Virus record (IMG/VR): IMGVR_UViG_3300028550_003058 | Location: 1 to 49,758 of that record | Strand: one strand, 5' to 3' | DNA length: 49,758 bases | From: a virus | Shown: positions 30,689-45,600 of the stretch, piece after piece | How the letters are laid out: the number at the start of each line of letters is the position of its first letter | How positions within the stretch are numbered: position 1 is the first letter of the stretch | Program-made: the position numbers and the translations under genes | The notes under the pieces: model-generated | The model's database searches: none | What the model saw: the letters and a program-made list of their open reading frames with translations, nothing else | Told to the model about the DNA's origin: nothing

Positions 30689-33600
30689 TTACTTGAGTAG
30701 CCACTTTATTTTTTCCTCTGGAGTCATAGTAGATCTCCATCCTTCTAGTAACGGAACAATTCTACCAGCCTTAGCCCAAAACTTACTGTCTCCTTTTTCA
30801 TTAGGACCAGTTCTTTTTTGGTAGTTTAAATCTTTATCATCTACATCAAAGCCTAGCACACTTGGTGCTGAAAAACTAATAGTATGTTTAAATAAACCTA
30901 TGTATTTTGTTATAATATTAGACGCAGCTGTTGGGGAATCAAAAGTCTTAAATAATTCTACAGGATTAATAAAAGACGTTAACTCAAGCTGTAATCTTCT
31001 TGCTTGGTAAGCACCAAATGATGCTGCGTATGCTGTAGCATCATCATCGTCATCCGCCATCCCTGTTAAAGCTGAAACTAGGAACCCCATTGTGGTCCAC
31101 ATCCCCATTTCATACATAGTCCTTTTAACATTTTGTTGATCTACTAAACTCATAGATTTGTAAACACCAAAAGGATTTGCTCTAGTAGTCCAAGAATTTT
31201 TAACCATATCAAAGAAAGATAAATATGAACCTCTTGTAACATCTCCTAGCTCATGATCAACATGATACCCGTCACCGTGACCCCATTTTTTTCTCCAACC
31301 TGGTATAAAGTAATTCCTAAATAACAACGCTAACTTTAATGCTGGGTATCTCTTAGCCATAGGAGAATCAAATGCCCCTTTAATTTGGTTAGTTCTTTTA
31401 GATATACCATGAAGTTTATTAGTGAACTGACTTGTACTAAAGTTAGCTACTCTAGGGTCTACAGTTAAAACCCCTTTTTTGTTTTTGATGAGCATATCCC
31501 ACAGATCTGCTTCTTCACCTTTTTCATTTAAAAGAACCTTCCCATTTTTATCTTGCAACTTACCTTTCATATTACGCATCATAGAAAGCATTCTTACACC
31601 TGCAGTTTGATGCTCAGGACCATGTTGTAAAGCAAATAAAGTATTTGTGCTGGCAAGTTTACGAGATTTGTTGCTAGTTGCGTCTTTACCTAAAGACTCT
31701 GTATTATCAATCATAGCATCAAACATCATCATAGCTTGACCTAACTTAGATTTTGCTACAAACTTTCCAAGGTCTCCTATAGCTGCTCCTTCAGAAGCAT
31801 ATGTTCCTACAGCCCATGCATGATCAGACTTATTAAAGAATTGACCTGCTACAGCTTCTTCATGAGTATTCATGTTATCGAATATAAGCTGGTTACTTGC
31901 TTGCAAAGCATTACCTGCTAAACTATTCAGAGCTGTTAAAGTAGTTAAGGATCCAGCTATTTTGTTTAAATCTACAGTCTGCCCAAATATATCCTGGGAA
32001 CTTTGTTTGTTGTGCATACCGTAAAAATTAGCATCTATAAATTCTTGTAGGTGACGTAAATTTTTACTTTTAGGATCTATTCTAGAAGACTTTGTATTTT
32101 CAAACCCTAATTTTTCTGCAACTTGATCTCTAGCAAATCCTCCCCAAGAACTAACAGTAGTAGTCTCTCTTGTTTCATGAGCATTAAGCATCCCAGATAC
32201 AAGTCCTGACATCTTAGACTTTTCTTTAAACATGTGAGACATATGCCCAAATGTTAAAACACTTGACAGCACATCTCTAGAAACTTCAGACTCATCCATA
32301 GAGCTCATGTAATAAAGAGGAACTGTTCTAGAAGGCTTTCCTGCAGAATCAAGTCTCATGCTCCATTCTACATCTTCTCCTTCTCTTATAGTAGCTAAGC
32401 TTTTTACCTGCTCTGATATAGTATTACCTAATCCATTTTTTTGAGCTCGCTCAATATCGCTTTTACGAACTGAAGGCATCTGATAAGAATACGTATCCCA
32501 CCCATTAACCGCTAAACCTCTTGTGCCTGTAATCTTTTGCTTCTCTTGATACTTGTTAATTACATACTCATAGTACTCTTTAAGCTCTGGACTATCTTGT
32601 ATTGCTGTCCACTTAGGATTTCTATACGATTTATTTGGTTTAACAAGTCTGCCAGAAAATGTGTACCCCCCAGTATTAGGGTTATATATATAAGAGTATG
32701 ATTTCTCTGCAGCCAATGATGATGACTCATCATACAAAGCATATAATTTATCTTTATCAGATGCTAAAGTAGATTCACCTATAAGAGCAATAGCTTTGTT
32801 TACTTCATCTATACGAGCATTAATTTTGTCTATAGCTTCTTGAGCCCCTCTTACAGGTACAGTATTTTCAGACGACCACTTCTCTCTCTTTGCTTGGTAT
32901 TGATTCCATTTGTCATTGTAAAGAATTCTCTTCGTACCGTCTTCAAGTTCTGTAACTGTTTTTTGCCAATCTTTAAACTCTTGACTTCCTTTGTAAACAA
33001 ATCCTCCCTTGTCATCTTTAGGCCATCCAGTCTCTTCTTTAATCTGATTCTCCATAGCAGATCTTTTAGAGTAGAAGTCCTTAACGTCGTACTCTTGTAC
33101 TAACGACAGTATTTTCTTAGACCCATCTCTGCTATCTAAAACTTCTAAAAGATCCTTATTAAATTCGTTAACATTAAAGTCTCCTCCTTTAAAAGTTTTA
33201 AATCTTTGGTAGAATTCTTCAGCCTCGTGTAGATCTTCAATAGTTTTTGCGTTTCCTTGATAGATAGCATCTTTAAGTGCAAGAGAAAATAACTGAATAT
33301 TTGCTTCAGTAGAATACACCATTGGATCTAGCCACATAGCAAATGCACTTTTATCAATGTGTGCATTACGCATCTCATCAATCAGGTTCTGAACCTCTGG
33401 CATTTTATTTTTTAGCTGTTCAATTTTTAACTTAAGAAGTTCTTCATTGTAATCTTCTTGAGTTAACGTACCATTTTTTTTAGATGCTCGCAGTTCTTTA
33501 AACTTAGGATCTTTTCTGTTTATACCGGTTATATCCTTATTAGCTATAGCATGATCAATAAGAGCTTGAATCTTTGGACTTACTGATCCATTAGTGTAAG

Positions 33601-36600
33601 TTAAAAGAGTTTCCGCAATAAGAGGAATAACAGTATCTCTGTAGCTAAGATCCAACCTGTCTAAGTCAAAGATGCTGTCTCGTAAAGAAGATCTCATCAC
33701 AGATATAGGTCCCCCAACTTCTTCGCTAAGAGACATAGTATTCATTACACTCTCCATCTTTTTAAGGATAGAGTTGTTACTACCATGCAAGCTATCTAAT
33801 ACTTCTTTAATTTCATTTATATTATTTAAAAGCTCTAGCTTCTCATCTTTAGAAAGATTCTCTGAGTTGTCCATCTTGACACGAACATCATTGTAAACTC
33901 TTGTAGCTCTGTCTATACGAACGATTGCATGTTCATGTAATTCTAAAATTACTGATAATGTATCTTTCTTTTCTTTTAATCTTAAAGCAGACTTCTTGAG
34001 CTCCCGCAAACGGCGTACATCTTTTTTACGCATATCCGATTCAGGCATACTCTCAAGTCTCATTATATCTGACTCGAGAACAATTAAAGCATCTCTAGAT
34101 AAGTTTGATATTTCTTCATTCAAGTCTCTAGACTGTTGAGCTTTAGTATTAAACACTCCGGACAGTGACAGCTCCCTGATCTCCCCAGCAAACATCTTCT
34201 CAGCTAATTCAGCAGCTACATTAGGTCTAACCCCAAATATCTTACCAAGTGCCCTAAGAATCTTATTGATTATCTTTTGGATAGGTGAAGGATTTTGTCT
34301 CTCTAACTTTGCTCCCTCCATTCCAATAGCTGTAACAAGTATCTCAGTTCCTAACTGCTCTTCAGTTAATTCCGGATACATCTTTCTAACCATCTCAGCT
34401 AACACAGGGTCGGCTTTCACTATCATAGCTACATACGCCTTCCTCTGATCCGCAGGCAGCATGTCAACCAAAATATGCCCAAACTCGTGATACACAGTAT
34501 CCTCAGTAAGTTGAGATGGATCTAAAAGTATTTCTTTACCCTGCACCATACCTTTTGTGCCTTTAGGTAAAGACTTAAATTGTATGTTAAGCATAATGCC
34601 TGCGTTTGCAAACACTCTACGTAACTTATTTACCTTACGTGTAGAATTAGATGCACTTTCTGATATTGCAGCACTTGTTCCTAGATCTCTAGAAAATAAT
34701 CTGCCTTCGTTATTTGCTTGTTCAGCAGAAAGCTTTGCAAGCTTCTCAACAGCTTGATTATAAGATTCTGTAAGCTGCTCAGCAAGCATGCTGCTAAAGT
34801 CATCAAAACCCTGTTCAGCATTATCTAACTCTCTTCGAATAGCGTCAACAATTTTTTGCTGTGCTTCCACTTGTTCAGCAATAGGTAAAGAAGAAAATGT
34901 TTCCTCTTCCATTGCAGCTCTTGACGCCTCTTCAAATTCTTCTTTATTTAAGGTCTTCTTACTACTTTGTTGTGTTGGTTTAGATAAAGCTTTGAAAGCT
35001 TCTGCTGCTTCTTCTGCTGTATCATAGTCTTCATATAATGAACCATTAACTTTATATTGTATTTCATTTCCAAATAACTCAAGCTCACTACCAAGTGAAT
35101 CAAATGTTTTAACCTCACTAGGTTGTTGAGTAGAATCTGTCTTATTAGCTATAGCAGATAACGTAGGTCCAGGAGCATTCCATTCACTCTTAATTTCAGA
35201 AGTTTCAACACCAACTACACCATCAGGTTGTCCAGAATAGTCTACTTTTTGAGTCCAATCACTTTCTGCAGGATTAGTTATAGGCACAGCTGACAAAGCA
35301 AGAAACCCTTTAGATCTACCTAATGGATCTGCTCCACGGTCATCTCTAACATTTAACTCACTGTATCCTTTAAATCCTTTAGGGACAACTTTTACCCACT
35401 CATAAGTCTTACCTTTTTCAGGCATTCTTTTTGTAGATATACGGTATACTGCAGCTTCACCAGTAGCAGCGTCTTCTATAATTATAGCTGTATGTTTTTG
35501 AAATGTCTGCTTTATTATACTTGGGGAAGGATCTCCATTTACTTTAGGATACAATGTATTACCTCCGTACGTCCTAAGTGCATAACTACTATTAAAATTA
35601 TCTGTAAAATCAGAAAGAGATGTTGCATCCCCTAAGCTATTTAAAATCTTAGATTGATGCTCTGAAATACCTAAATCGTCTAACATTTTATTAGGTATCA
35701 ACTCAAACATAGAAGATGGACCTGGACGAAATTCGTTAGTAATAATCTCGTTTGTTAAAAGATCTCTACCAAATCGTTTTACAATAGCTAATTGTTCAGG
35801 AGAAGCTGAAGGGAAAAGAAGTGCGGGCTCATATATCATAAGCTCCCACTCTCTAGAAAGTCTATTTTTTTCCGACGATTCTTTAGATTGCTTAGCATTA
35901 AACGTTACAGAATGCACAACTCTCCCATTAATATTAGTTTCTTTCGGATCAATAAGATCTAAAATGGCTACATTTCCTGAATCTGACAACTCTTTAATTG
36001 TTGCAAGATTTTGAGCAATGTTTCCTTCAGGGACTAGGTGAACTCTACGCACAGTACTCTCAGACATAATACCTGGATTACTTTCTGTTACATTCCCATT
36101 TTTGTCAAAAACAACTCCATCATTAAAGATAGGAGACCCAGGCATTGTAGCAATGTAATGAGCAATTGAGTAATTCATATCTCTATGCTCTTGCTCATTA
36201 AAGAATCCTTTACCTACAGTAGTTAAGATGTGTCGTTTAGCAGCTGTAACTGCAGGCTGTGTACCTATAAGACCAAATTGCTCTGCTACCTGAATATTCT
36301 TTCTAATATGCTTGTAGTACTCTCTTGTAGATGGATACGCATCTCCAGTAATAAACTTATTTAAAAGAGAAGGTCCTCCCCATAGTCGTTCTTGGCTACC
36401 TGTTCCATAAGAACTAGAATAAAAATTTAATTTATCAAGAATTGCAATGTTAGCATGCATTGTACTCTTCTTATCTACTTTAAAAGGAGTAACCATGTCA
36501 TACAAATTCTTTAAAGAAATAGAATTCATGTGGAAAAACCTTAAGTTATCCTGCATCAACTTTCTTTCTTCGGGAGTCATTTCTTTCTCTCCTTTAGCCC

Positions 36601-39600
36601 AAGCTATTAAGTCTTCAGACTTCATCTCAGTTACAGTTTGACCTTTTGAAGGCCCAACTATAGCTTTTTGTAAAGAAGGATTTATTGATTCTTTTGCTAC
36701 AGCAACGGCTTCTAAAACAACTGGATTTTTCATAAATGCAATTGTTTGAGTAGGAGACATTCCTAAACTAAGCATATAGATTTGCAAGTTTGCTGTAAGA
36801 GCATTGTCATTAATCTTTGCGTGAATAGGACTTTTAACTGCGTCTAATGCAGCAGAAAGAAATTGAACTATATTACTATCTGTAGTAGGATATAATCCAG
36901 TTAATGGCGAAGCAAATTCAGAACGAGTAGCTACATTGTCAAGAGTTTTGCCATCTATTTTAATAAATGGAAACTCTTGTGCTTTACTAATAAGATCTCG
37001 ATTATTAAGCCCTGCCCCAATAAGTACATTTCTACCAGAAACAGCGTTAGCATATATCCCAATTAAAGAATTTGCTACCATATTATCTACCCCAGTTTTA
37101 ATTTTTGTCCTAGGGTTATTTAGATCTACGTTAGAATCAACTTCAATACCAAGCTCCTCCATAGCTAACTCAATCTCTACTGTCCCAAGAGGTTCTGTAA
37201 TCTCATCTATGTGTAAAGTACTAGAAGCAATAGCTTCAAATGTATCAAAAATAACATTATTAATTGCTTTTTCAGATAATTGCTGAACTGATGTATTATT
37301 AGGATCTAAAAGAGATGCATAATCTGGGTTAATTCTTTCTCCTTGCTTATTTAACTCAGGGAACATAATAAACATCTTATCAATATCAAAGTCAGCTCCC
37401 ATCTGTTTAGTGATCTGCCCTGGTACCCTAATAGATTTTGCATAAGATGCAGGAAGAACCTTTACAATCTTCATAATAAGCATAGAGTTCTTACCCTGTT
37501 GAGGTATACGATACCCTATAATTCTTCTAAGTTCTTCATTAATAGATTCAAGAGATTGACCCGGATCAATACCAAAAGATCTAAGTACGTCTTCACGAAG
37601 TTCTACTTCAGCATGCTTTATTCTATTATCGTCAACTTTTAAAAATTGTAAATCATTTCCTTCTTCAGATGGCCCAAAGTCAGCAAACTGAACCATCTCC
37701 ATTCCAGAAATACTCTGACGCATTATCTTATTTCTAAATACACTAAAAATAAGTTGCTCTATAGATCTTTGCACAGTAGGAAAAGATGCAGGAACCGTTA
37801 AATCAATTCGCCCAATCTCTGTCATACGAGTTTCAAAACCTGATATAACATTTTCGGAAAGACCCTTATCCTCAGACATTGCATAAAGCTTGTTTCGCAT
37901 AGCAACCATCATGTTATTATGTTCTTTAATAATAACTTTTGGGTCTTGCTTAGTTGGGAGCTTTTCTAATTCTCTAAATAATTTGTCTGCCCCAAACTCT
38001 TTTAACACAGCTTTAGAATTAATGTCCATCTTACGAGAGATCGCTTGATGAAAAAGAGATTTTAACTCTCTTCCTGTAATAGGGAATTCATTCTTTAAAC
38101 TTGGATTTATATAATACGTACCATCATTATATAAATTTGTAAGCATATTTACTTTAGCTTGTCTACCTAAAGTCATTAGCCTTTCTTTTGCTGATGCAGA
38201 TATATCTTGTGGTATACGTAGATTTTTACCATCAAGAGTTACTACAGATAAATCTGCAAACTCCCCAGGAGAATATGTTACATTATGACTCCCAATCTTA
38301 ACTTCTTTCTCTACATCCTCTGTATGCACTACATGCACTTCCTGCATTTCATTAGCATACGCTCCTCTTTTTTCCATCCGCTCCACTAAGTCCTTAAGTA
38401 AGGGAGTGCTGGCTGCTAATTCATCTGTAATAACAATATAAGAGTTTTTATCAAATACTGGGACAAGCTCGTTATTTATTTCTTCTAATCCTGCGTGAAC
38501 AGGCTTAACCATAGTAATAGCTCTACCTCCCCACACTCTGTTTCCTGGCTCACCTTCCATATACTTTTTGTACTGAGGCTCATCTGTCTTTAAACTCCAC
38601 TCTCCTTTACCCATCTCAATAGCTCTCCACATATGAATAGATACTATAGACTGAGCATCGGTAGAATTAATAGCTTCAGCTACGTATTCTTTTTCTCTTG
38701 CTTTACCAAGATATGCTGCACGTTCTAAAAATTCTTCTAGTTTTGCAGCTCTTGATTCAGAATTTAAACTTTCTAGTTCCCTAGAAGCATCTTGAACCAT
38801 ATCATTATAAACCTTCATAGCATATGCATCCCCAATAGACTGTGCGTTTTTTTCAGCTACAGCTGTATTATAAGGAGACAAGTTTTTGAGAGTTATCTTA
38901 TTGTACGTCTCAAACATTCCGTATCTATTGTCTTCTTCTCCCGGCTGCAAAGGCATTTCTTCACCTATTGCTTCCCCACGCATAAACAGATGCCTTCCTG
39001 GAGAAGACGACCCTGACTGTCTTTTAATAAAATCTATACCATTCTTAGTAAACTGAACACCTCCTTTCATTAAGGTGTTAATAGCTATAGTACCTAAAAT
39101 ATCATCTTTAACAAAGTTTTTAAACAGCTGTAAATCTGTTTGACCACCTGTAAATTTTTGAGGTAAGTTTTCAAGAACCCATTGCTTAATAGCTTGATTC
39201 TTAAGGTTTTCATTAGCAAAAGTTTTATCTTCTAAAACAACTTCGTCTATTAATTCATTCACATACGAGTCAATCATAGACTCTATATGAGCAGAATGAG
39301 CATCTAATTGATTCTTTACATCTTCAGAAAACTCTACATTACGCGTCTCTGCTTCCCAAACCTGTCTAGCAAGTTCTAATCTTTGATCTACAGTTTCAGA
39401 AGGATTAACAGGTAGTTGAGATATTAAAGACCTTCTTCCTGGGTGTTCATAATCTTTAACCCCATTCTCATCTATAACATAATGATAATTCTCTATCTCT
39501 TTATTAGGGGCCTTCTTACCTTCTTCTCGAGCGGTTCTATTTTCCGTCATATCCTTAGTAGCCTTCCAAGTTCTATGAAGATCTACAATCATTTGATTAC

Positions 39601-42600
39601 GGAAAAGTTCTGCAGGAGTTTCTTTTATATTGTATAATTTTCTAGACTCTGGCTGACTAAACTTAGGAAGAGCAAAAGACATCATTTTAGCTCTATCTGA
39701 GTGCGTTATTGTGCTGATAAGAGCATTTTCTTTCATACCCCTGCCTAACCAATGCTGCATTCTTAATGCAAGAGATCTTTCTTCAGATAAAGAAGAATAA
39801 TCGTTAGCAAGATTATAACCTTGCTTTGTTGCATCAAGTATATTTTCATGAAAATCTTTTTGAAACTTGGGAGATAAAAGCAAATTAGATGTAACACTTT
39901 TAGTTCTTGGAGTTTCTACACCTGCTTTACCTGCAAACTTTCTAGATGCTGTACCATTTTTAACTGAAGCTACTACGTCACTGTGTTGATCTTTTTGATT
40001 AACAGTGTACATTGTTTTATTGCTAGCAGTTTGGAAAGATCCTGCAGATTCTTCTTCAAATACTGGTATAAAAATTTCAGCAATTTTCTGCATGTCTTTA
40101 CCCATACTACCTATAGTATGAATATTCTGTACAGTATTTCCAAGAATATACTTTTCTATATTTTTAGACAGATTTAAACCACCAAATCCTGATTTAATTA
40201 ATCCCGCAACAGTTTGTCTGTGTGTAGCTAAAATATTAGGATCTGTATAAAACTGTGTAACTCTTTCTCTTGTCTGAGCTTTAGATTTACCAATATGTAT
40301 ATCTAAATCCCAAAGTAAATCTGATAAAGACTGCAATACTTCAGGAGCGGTCTCTTGACCCCCGGCTATACCATCAAGAACTACTTGAAGATTATCATTA
40401 ATTTTCTTTTTCTTTCTAGGGTTTATAGAAAGACTAACCCCATCTCTAGTATATAAACCTTGACTAGACTCTGAAAGCTTTTTCCATGAATCTTTAGCAG
40501 TTAAAGCAGAAGAATTTCTATTAGGATTAATAATATTAATTTTAGTTCCTCCCTGGTAATCAAGCTGAGTTTGAACTATATTAAAATTCCTCATAGTTAA
40601 AGCCATTTGATATATAGTCGCTTGCTGCTCAGCAGAAAACTGACTAATTACCCTAGCTATAGCTTTTGTTTTTGGATTTTTTAAAAGATTTCTCCGCATC
40701 TCTTTAAACGAAACAGAATCTTTGGATGCATTAATAACTATTTTGTACACATCTGCAACAGGGATATTAGTATTAAACCCCATGCGGCTACCTCCTCTTC
40801 GCTTAGACTCGTCTGCAGGAATTCTAGATAAAAGTCTTTTAGACTTCTGTGATATTTTTTTAAATGGGTTGTTTTCTAAAGACGTTAAAGAATGAACTTT
40901 TTCTAAAATTTCTTCATTAGTGACAAGATCTATTTCTACTACCTCCATTTCCGAAGAAAGCTTTACAGTGTATCCGTAATCTTTCATTCTCCTCATAGTC
41001 TCTTCTCTAACTCCTCCTTTAATAACAAAGCCCGTATCATCTTTTTCTGAAAACCACGAAGAATAAATTGAACGCATGTTCTCTCCATGAAGAGCACTGC
41101 CTCTAACCTGCCTTGGTAAAATAAATTGATCTCCTACTTTACCTTTATGAGGAGTTCCCCAAATATTTTCTTTTGTTATATACTCATTAAAAGCATCAGA
41201 GTTATCAGTAGTATCTTCTTCTAAGAAAGTTTTAATTCCTTGGAACTGTTCATCTGATATAGGCCCTTCTTCTTCTGTAGAAAAAGAATTACGAAAATAA
41301 TAATCTGCAAGTTTAGAACCTGTCTTACCTTCTACTCCAAAAAGATCATCTGGAAGAACACCATTAAAATCTTTTTTATCTGCAATAGCATCAATAGCTA
41401 CAATAGCTTTTGTAGAAACTGAATCTATAATTTCATTGTAAAGATTTAGATCATACTTAAATGAGTCCACCATTCTAAATGCTTGCTCAGAAGGCCTCAA
41501 ACTTGTTGCTTTTCTAAAGAACTTTGTAGGTATAGAGTTTGACTCTAATAAACTAAATGCTTGATTAACACTTAATGGGCTCCCAACCATAGCTTTAATA
41601 AGATTCCACAAGTCGCTAAAGAACTTAGCAATTCTGCTTGGGGTAGAAATATTTTCTTGAACTAAGGTATACTCTCTAAATCCTTCAGCTAATTTTTCTT
41701 CAAGAACTAACTCTCTTGCTTCTGTTGCAGACAAAGAAGGATATGCTTTTTTCATAGCACTTACTTCTGCTAAAGTAGGCTTGCCATATGTTTTTACTGC
41801 ATCTGCAAAAAGCTCTTTTCTTTGTGCATCATTTAAAGCTGTACGGAAAAACATGTGGAACCCCTCATGATATTCTGTACCAACTTCTGCTAAGGAGTAT
41901 AGATAAGCTGCCCCGTTTTGGACATATCCATGAACTGTGTCATCCCCAATTTGAGATAACGTATTAAATATAAATGCAGAATCTTTACCAAATCTTGCTT
42001 CTAACCATCTTTTAGCTCTTCGAGTATTAATTTTTTTAACAGACGAATCTGAAGGCTTTCTCCTAAAAGGAGGTAGTTCTGGTGTAAGTGCTTTATGTTC
42101 TTCAACAGCTTGGTGATATGCTTTTTGAGCAGCGTTAAGAACCGCAGCATCGTTTCCTTCTTCTGCTTTTTGCAATTCCTCCCAAAGCCTGTCTACTTTT
42201 TCTACAGCAGCTTGTATTTTAGGATCTTCTTCAGATGTAGTATCTTCTGTTGTTTTCCTTCTACGACGAGGATCTACTTTTATTTTTTTATTATTTGGGC
42301 TAGGTGGGGGTAAAGGGTCCTCAATATTAGGATCTATGACTGGCTTAGGAACAATAATATTATTTATTACATCCTCAGTATTTGTCTCTACTAATGTGTT
42401 TATACCAATAGCACTAAAAAAGCTACCTTCTAAATAAATCATATCAGACTGAAGCTTCGACGGACCTCCTTCTTCTAAAGGCTGGCTTAACTCTTCAAGA
42501 TATCCTGGAGTATTCATACGTGCAGCATCAATTTGATACTTTAATCCAGCTATTGTTTTTTCTAAATACCCTTTAAAATCTCCTTCTAATATTTTCTTAA

Positions 42601-45600
42601 CTTGCTCTTGGGTCTCAACTGGAAAAGTTTGTGCTTTAAATACTTGTCTTGTTGAATTAGTGTTAACATCTGCCTCTGCAGAATATTGACCAAGAGTAAC
42701 AGGTATGTTTGCCATGCCTTTTTCAAGGCCTTCTGCAAGATTGTTAGCAGTAAACTGTCCTATTACTCCGTTTCCTAAATCTATATTTATAACTACATTA
42801 CCATCTTTGAGGTCATCCTCAATAAAAAGTTTTTTACCTGCAGCGTAATCACCTATACCGGCTAATTCTTTTAACTCAGATGCAGCTTCCTTAGTATTTT
42901 GAAGCAACAAGTTTAAAGCAGTTACCTGGTCTGCTTTAATAAGATTAGAAGTACTAAGTTTAGCTAAACGGTAATTACCTTCTGGGTCTTTAACAATAGT
43001 AAATAGCTGACCTAGATTAGAAATATTTTCTCCTCGTTGTAATAAGTTTGTAATCCCCTGTATATCTTCTTCAGACATTCCTTCAGGAAATTGCACTCCT
43101 TCCTTTGTGTCCCAAACAGATCCGGTCTTTACTACAAGCATTATAGCTGGTTGATCCTCAGCCCCCTCAAACATCTTTATAACAGTCCTAAATACAGGCT
43201 TATATGTACCATCTTCTTGCAGGGTAACAGTATTATTGTAATTACTTATACCTGCCCCAACTGCCCCGCTCATTTTAGCTACTTTACCTACAACGTTTTC
43301 CCCATTTATTAACTTCTCATAAAGTTGTTCTCTTGCTGAGTTATCCCCATACTGATTAGATGCTATGTACCCAATAATCTCACCTTCGTGCTTAATAGCT
43401 ATCTGAGCTAATTTAGGATTAGAATCTGTTTCATCATACTCTATTAACTCATACGTAACTTCTACATCAACTTTAGAGTTTTTATGCTTATGCTTAAAGT
43501 TAACAGGAGGAAGTCCAGGGAAACGTTTAGTAAACTCTTCATTAGCTATAGGTAACCCATTTTTATCTAATATTAATTTATAAGGTGTACCTCTTTCAAA
43601 CTTAGATAAACGATTACCGTTTGCATCTAGTTGTATAAGCTCATATTGAAACGAAACTCCTTTTAAGGTTCCTTCTATACCTGATACAGTTATTGCAGAT
43701 TCTGGCTCATTTGAGATTACTCCTTTCTTTTTAGTATTTTCAAAAAATTGTTCAGCCTCTAAATCTTTTCTTACTTGTTCTCTTTCTTCGTTAGTAGTAA
43801 CATCAAACTCTCTGTCTTCTTCTATTTGACGTCTTCTTATCTCATCAAAAATTTCCTTATCTGTTATTACTATATCTGTGTTATTAGCTGGCTCTCCTCT
43901 GTTAGGGATATCAGATTCTTCTTCCGGAGAAGGCTTAACAATCTTAGGCTCTAACTCATTTGCTTGAGTTCTAACTTCAATTTCTTTTGCAAGAATTTCT
44001 TTTTCTAACTCATTAGTAGAATTATTTAATTGTTCTTGAAGTTCTGCTACACTTTTTGTATCAGCCTCTTCTTTAATTTTAAAAGCTTGATCTTGTCTTT
44101 CACGTAAAAGATGCCGCATAGAATCTTGCTGTTCTTTAGAAGCATTAGGATGAGATTTTATTATCTCTTCAAGATCTTTGATACCTACAGAGTTATCAAT
44201 AGCATCTTTAGCTTCTTGATCTGTAATTTTTTGAGCAGCGGCTAATTCATTAGCCTTCATTTTTTGAATATACAAGTTCCTTTCTTCAGGAGCTTTAAAC
44301 AAATTATTTAATGCATCTGCTGCTTGAGCTCTATCACCAGCTAAACTTACAAGATCTTGTAAAGCTGTCTCTAATATTTCAGCTTTTTCTGGATCAGTAA
44401 TTTTTAATCTTTGTAATTCTTCTTCAGCTTTTTCAATTTTTTCTTGAACTCCTTTAGTAGATTCTTCAGTTAAAAGAAAATCTTTTTTAGAAAATCCTGC
44501 TGAACTTAGTCCTTCGTTTACATCACTTCTAAGAGATTCTATACGTTTATCTACATCTTCTAAAATTGCCATGTTATTATACACCGCTTTTTTATAGTAC
44601 TGATGAGAATCAATTCTTGCGTTCTCTTCTTCTATTGCCTCTTTGGACATTAAAGATTTAAGCACCCCCCCTGTTTTTCTAGGGGTTGGGAATCTAGCTT
44701 CTACTCTATTGTGTATATCAACAAAATTGTCAATATTTTTAAGAGCAGAATCTACAATTTTATTCTTATCAAATATTACCCCATCCTCAATACCAAACTC
44801 TTCTTTAAATGACTCATCTGACATCTCTCTAGTGTCAGCTATACGTTGACGATACATATCAATACTACCTAACTCAATATGCATTAAAGCTTGAGATTGA
44901 ATTAACCTTGCATGTGCATCTCTGTATTTTTTATGATCTCCTACTTTACCAGTAAACTTACCTTGAGCGTCTCTTTCAGGTAATGTTAAAGCAGTTTGCA
45001 TGTCCTCCATTGCTTTTTCTGCTTGTCGGGCACCAACAGCTTTATTCTGAGCATTTTTAATATGAGAATTGTTCTTCATTCTCAAAATCTCCTGAGTATT
45101 TTTGTCTAAAGTTTCACGTTCTGCTTTCCCATTTTTAATAGACCCAAGTCCTCCAGTAGCTATACCAATAATAGCTCCCAAAAGCATAGACTCTCTACCA
45201 TCTTTACTGCCGTACGTTTCCCCAAAGCCATGAACCACAGCTTCTGACCAATCTTTAATAGTATTGCTTTCTCCGTTTCTTTTGTTAGCAGCTAAATCTT
45301 CTCCAGCAATTTGAGTAGCGTACTGAGTTCCCTCTTGAGCAGCTTCAGATATTCCTGGTTTAATTAATTTCTGAGTTGCATTGATAGCTAACTTTTTCCA
45401 CTTTGGGGAATCTGAAAACTTATCTACCCACTTACCTGACTTAGCTTCCTTTGAAACATTCCTATATGACTTTGCCTTTGGCATATACTTAGGACTAAGT
45501 ACACCCTTTAAGGTTATCATATTAGTAAAAGAGAGTACCGCTAAGTTTGTCCCAAACACAACATTAGCTGCATAAGAAGCTCGATCTAAAGCTTTAGCTT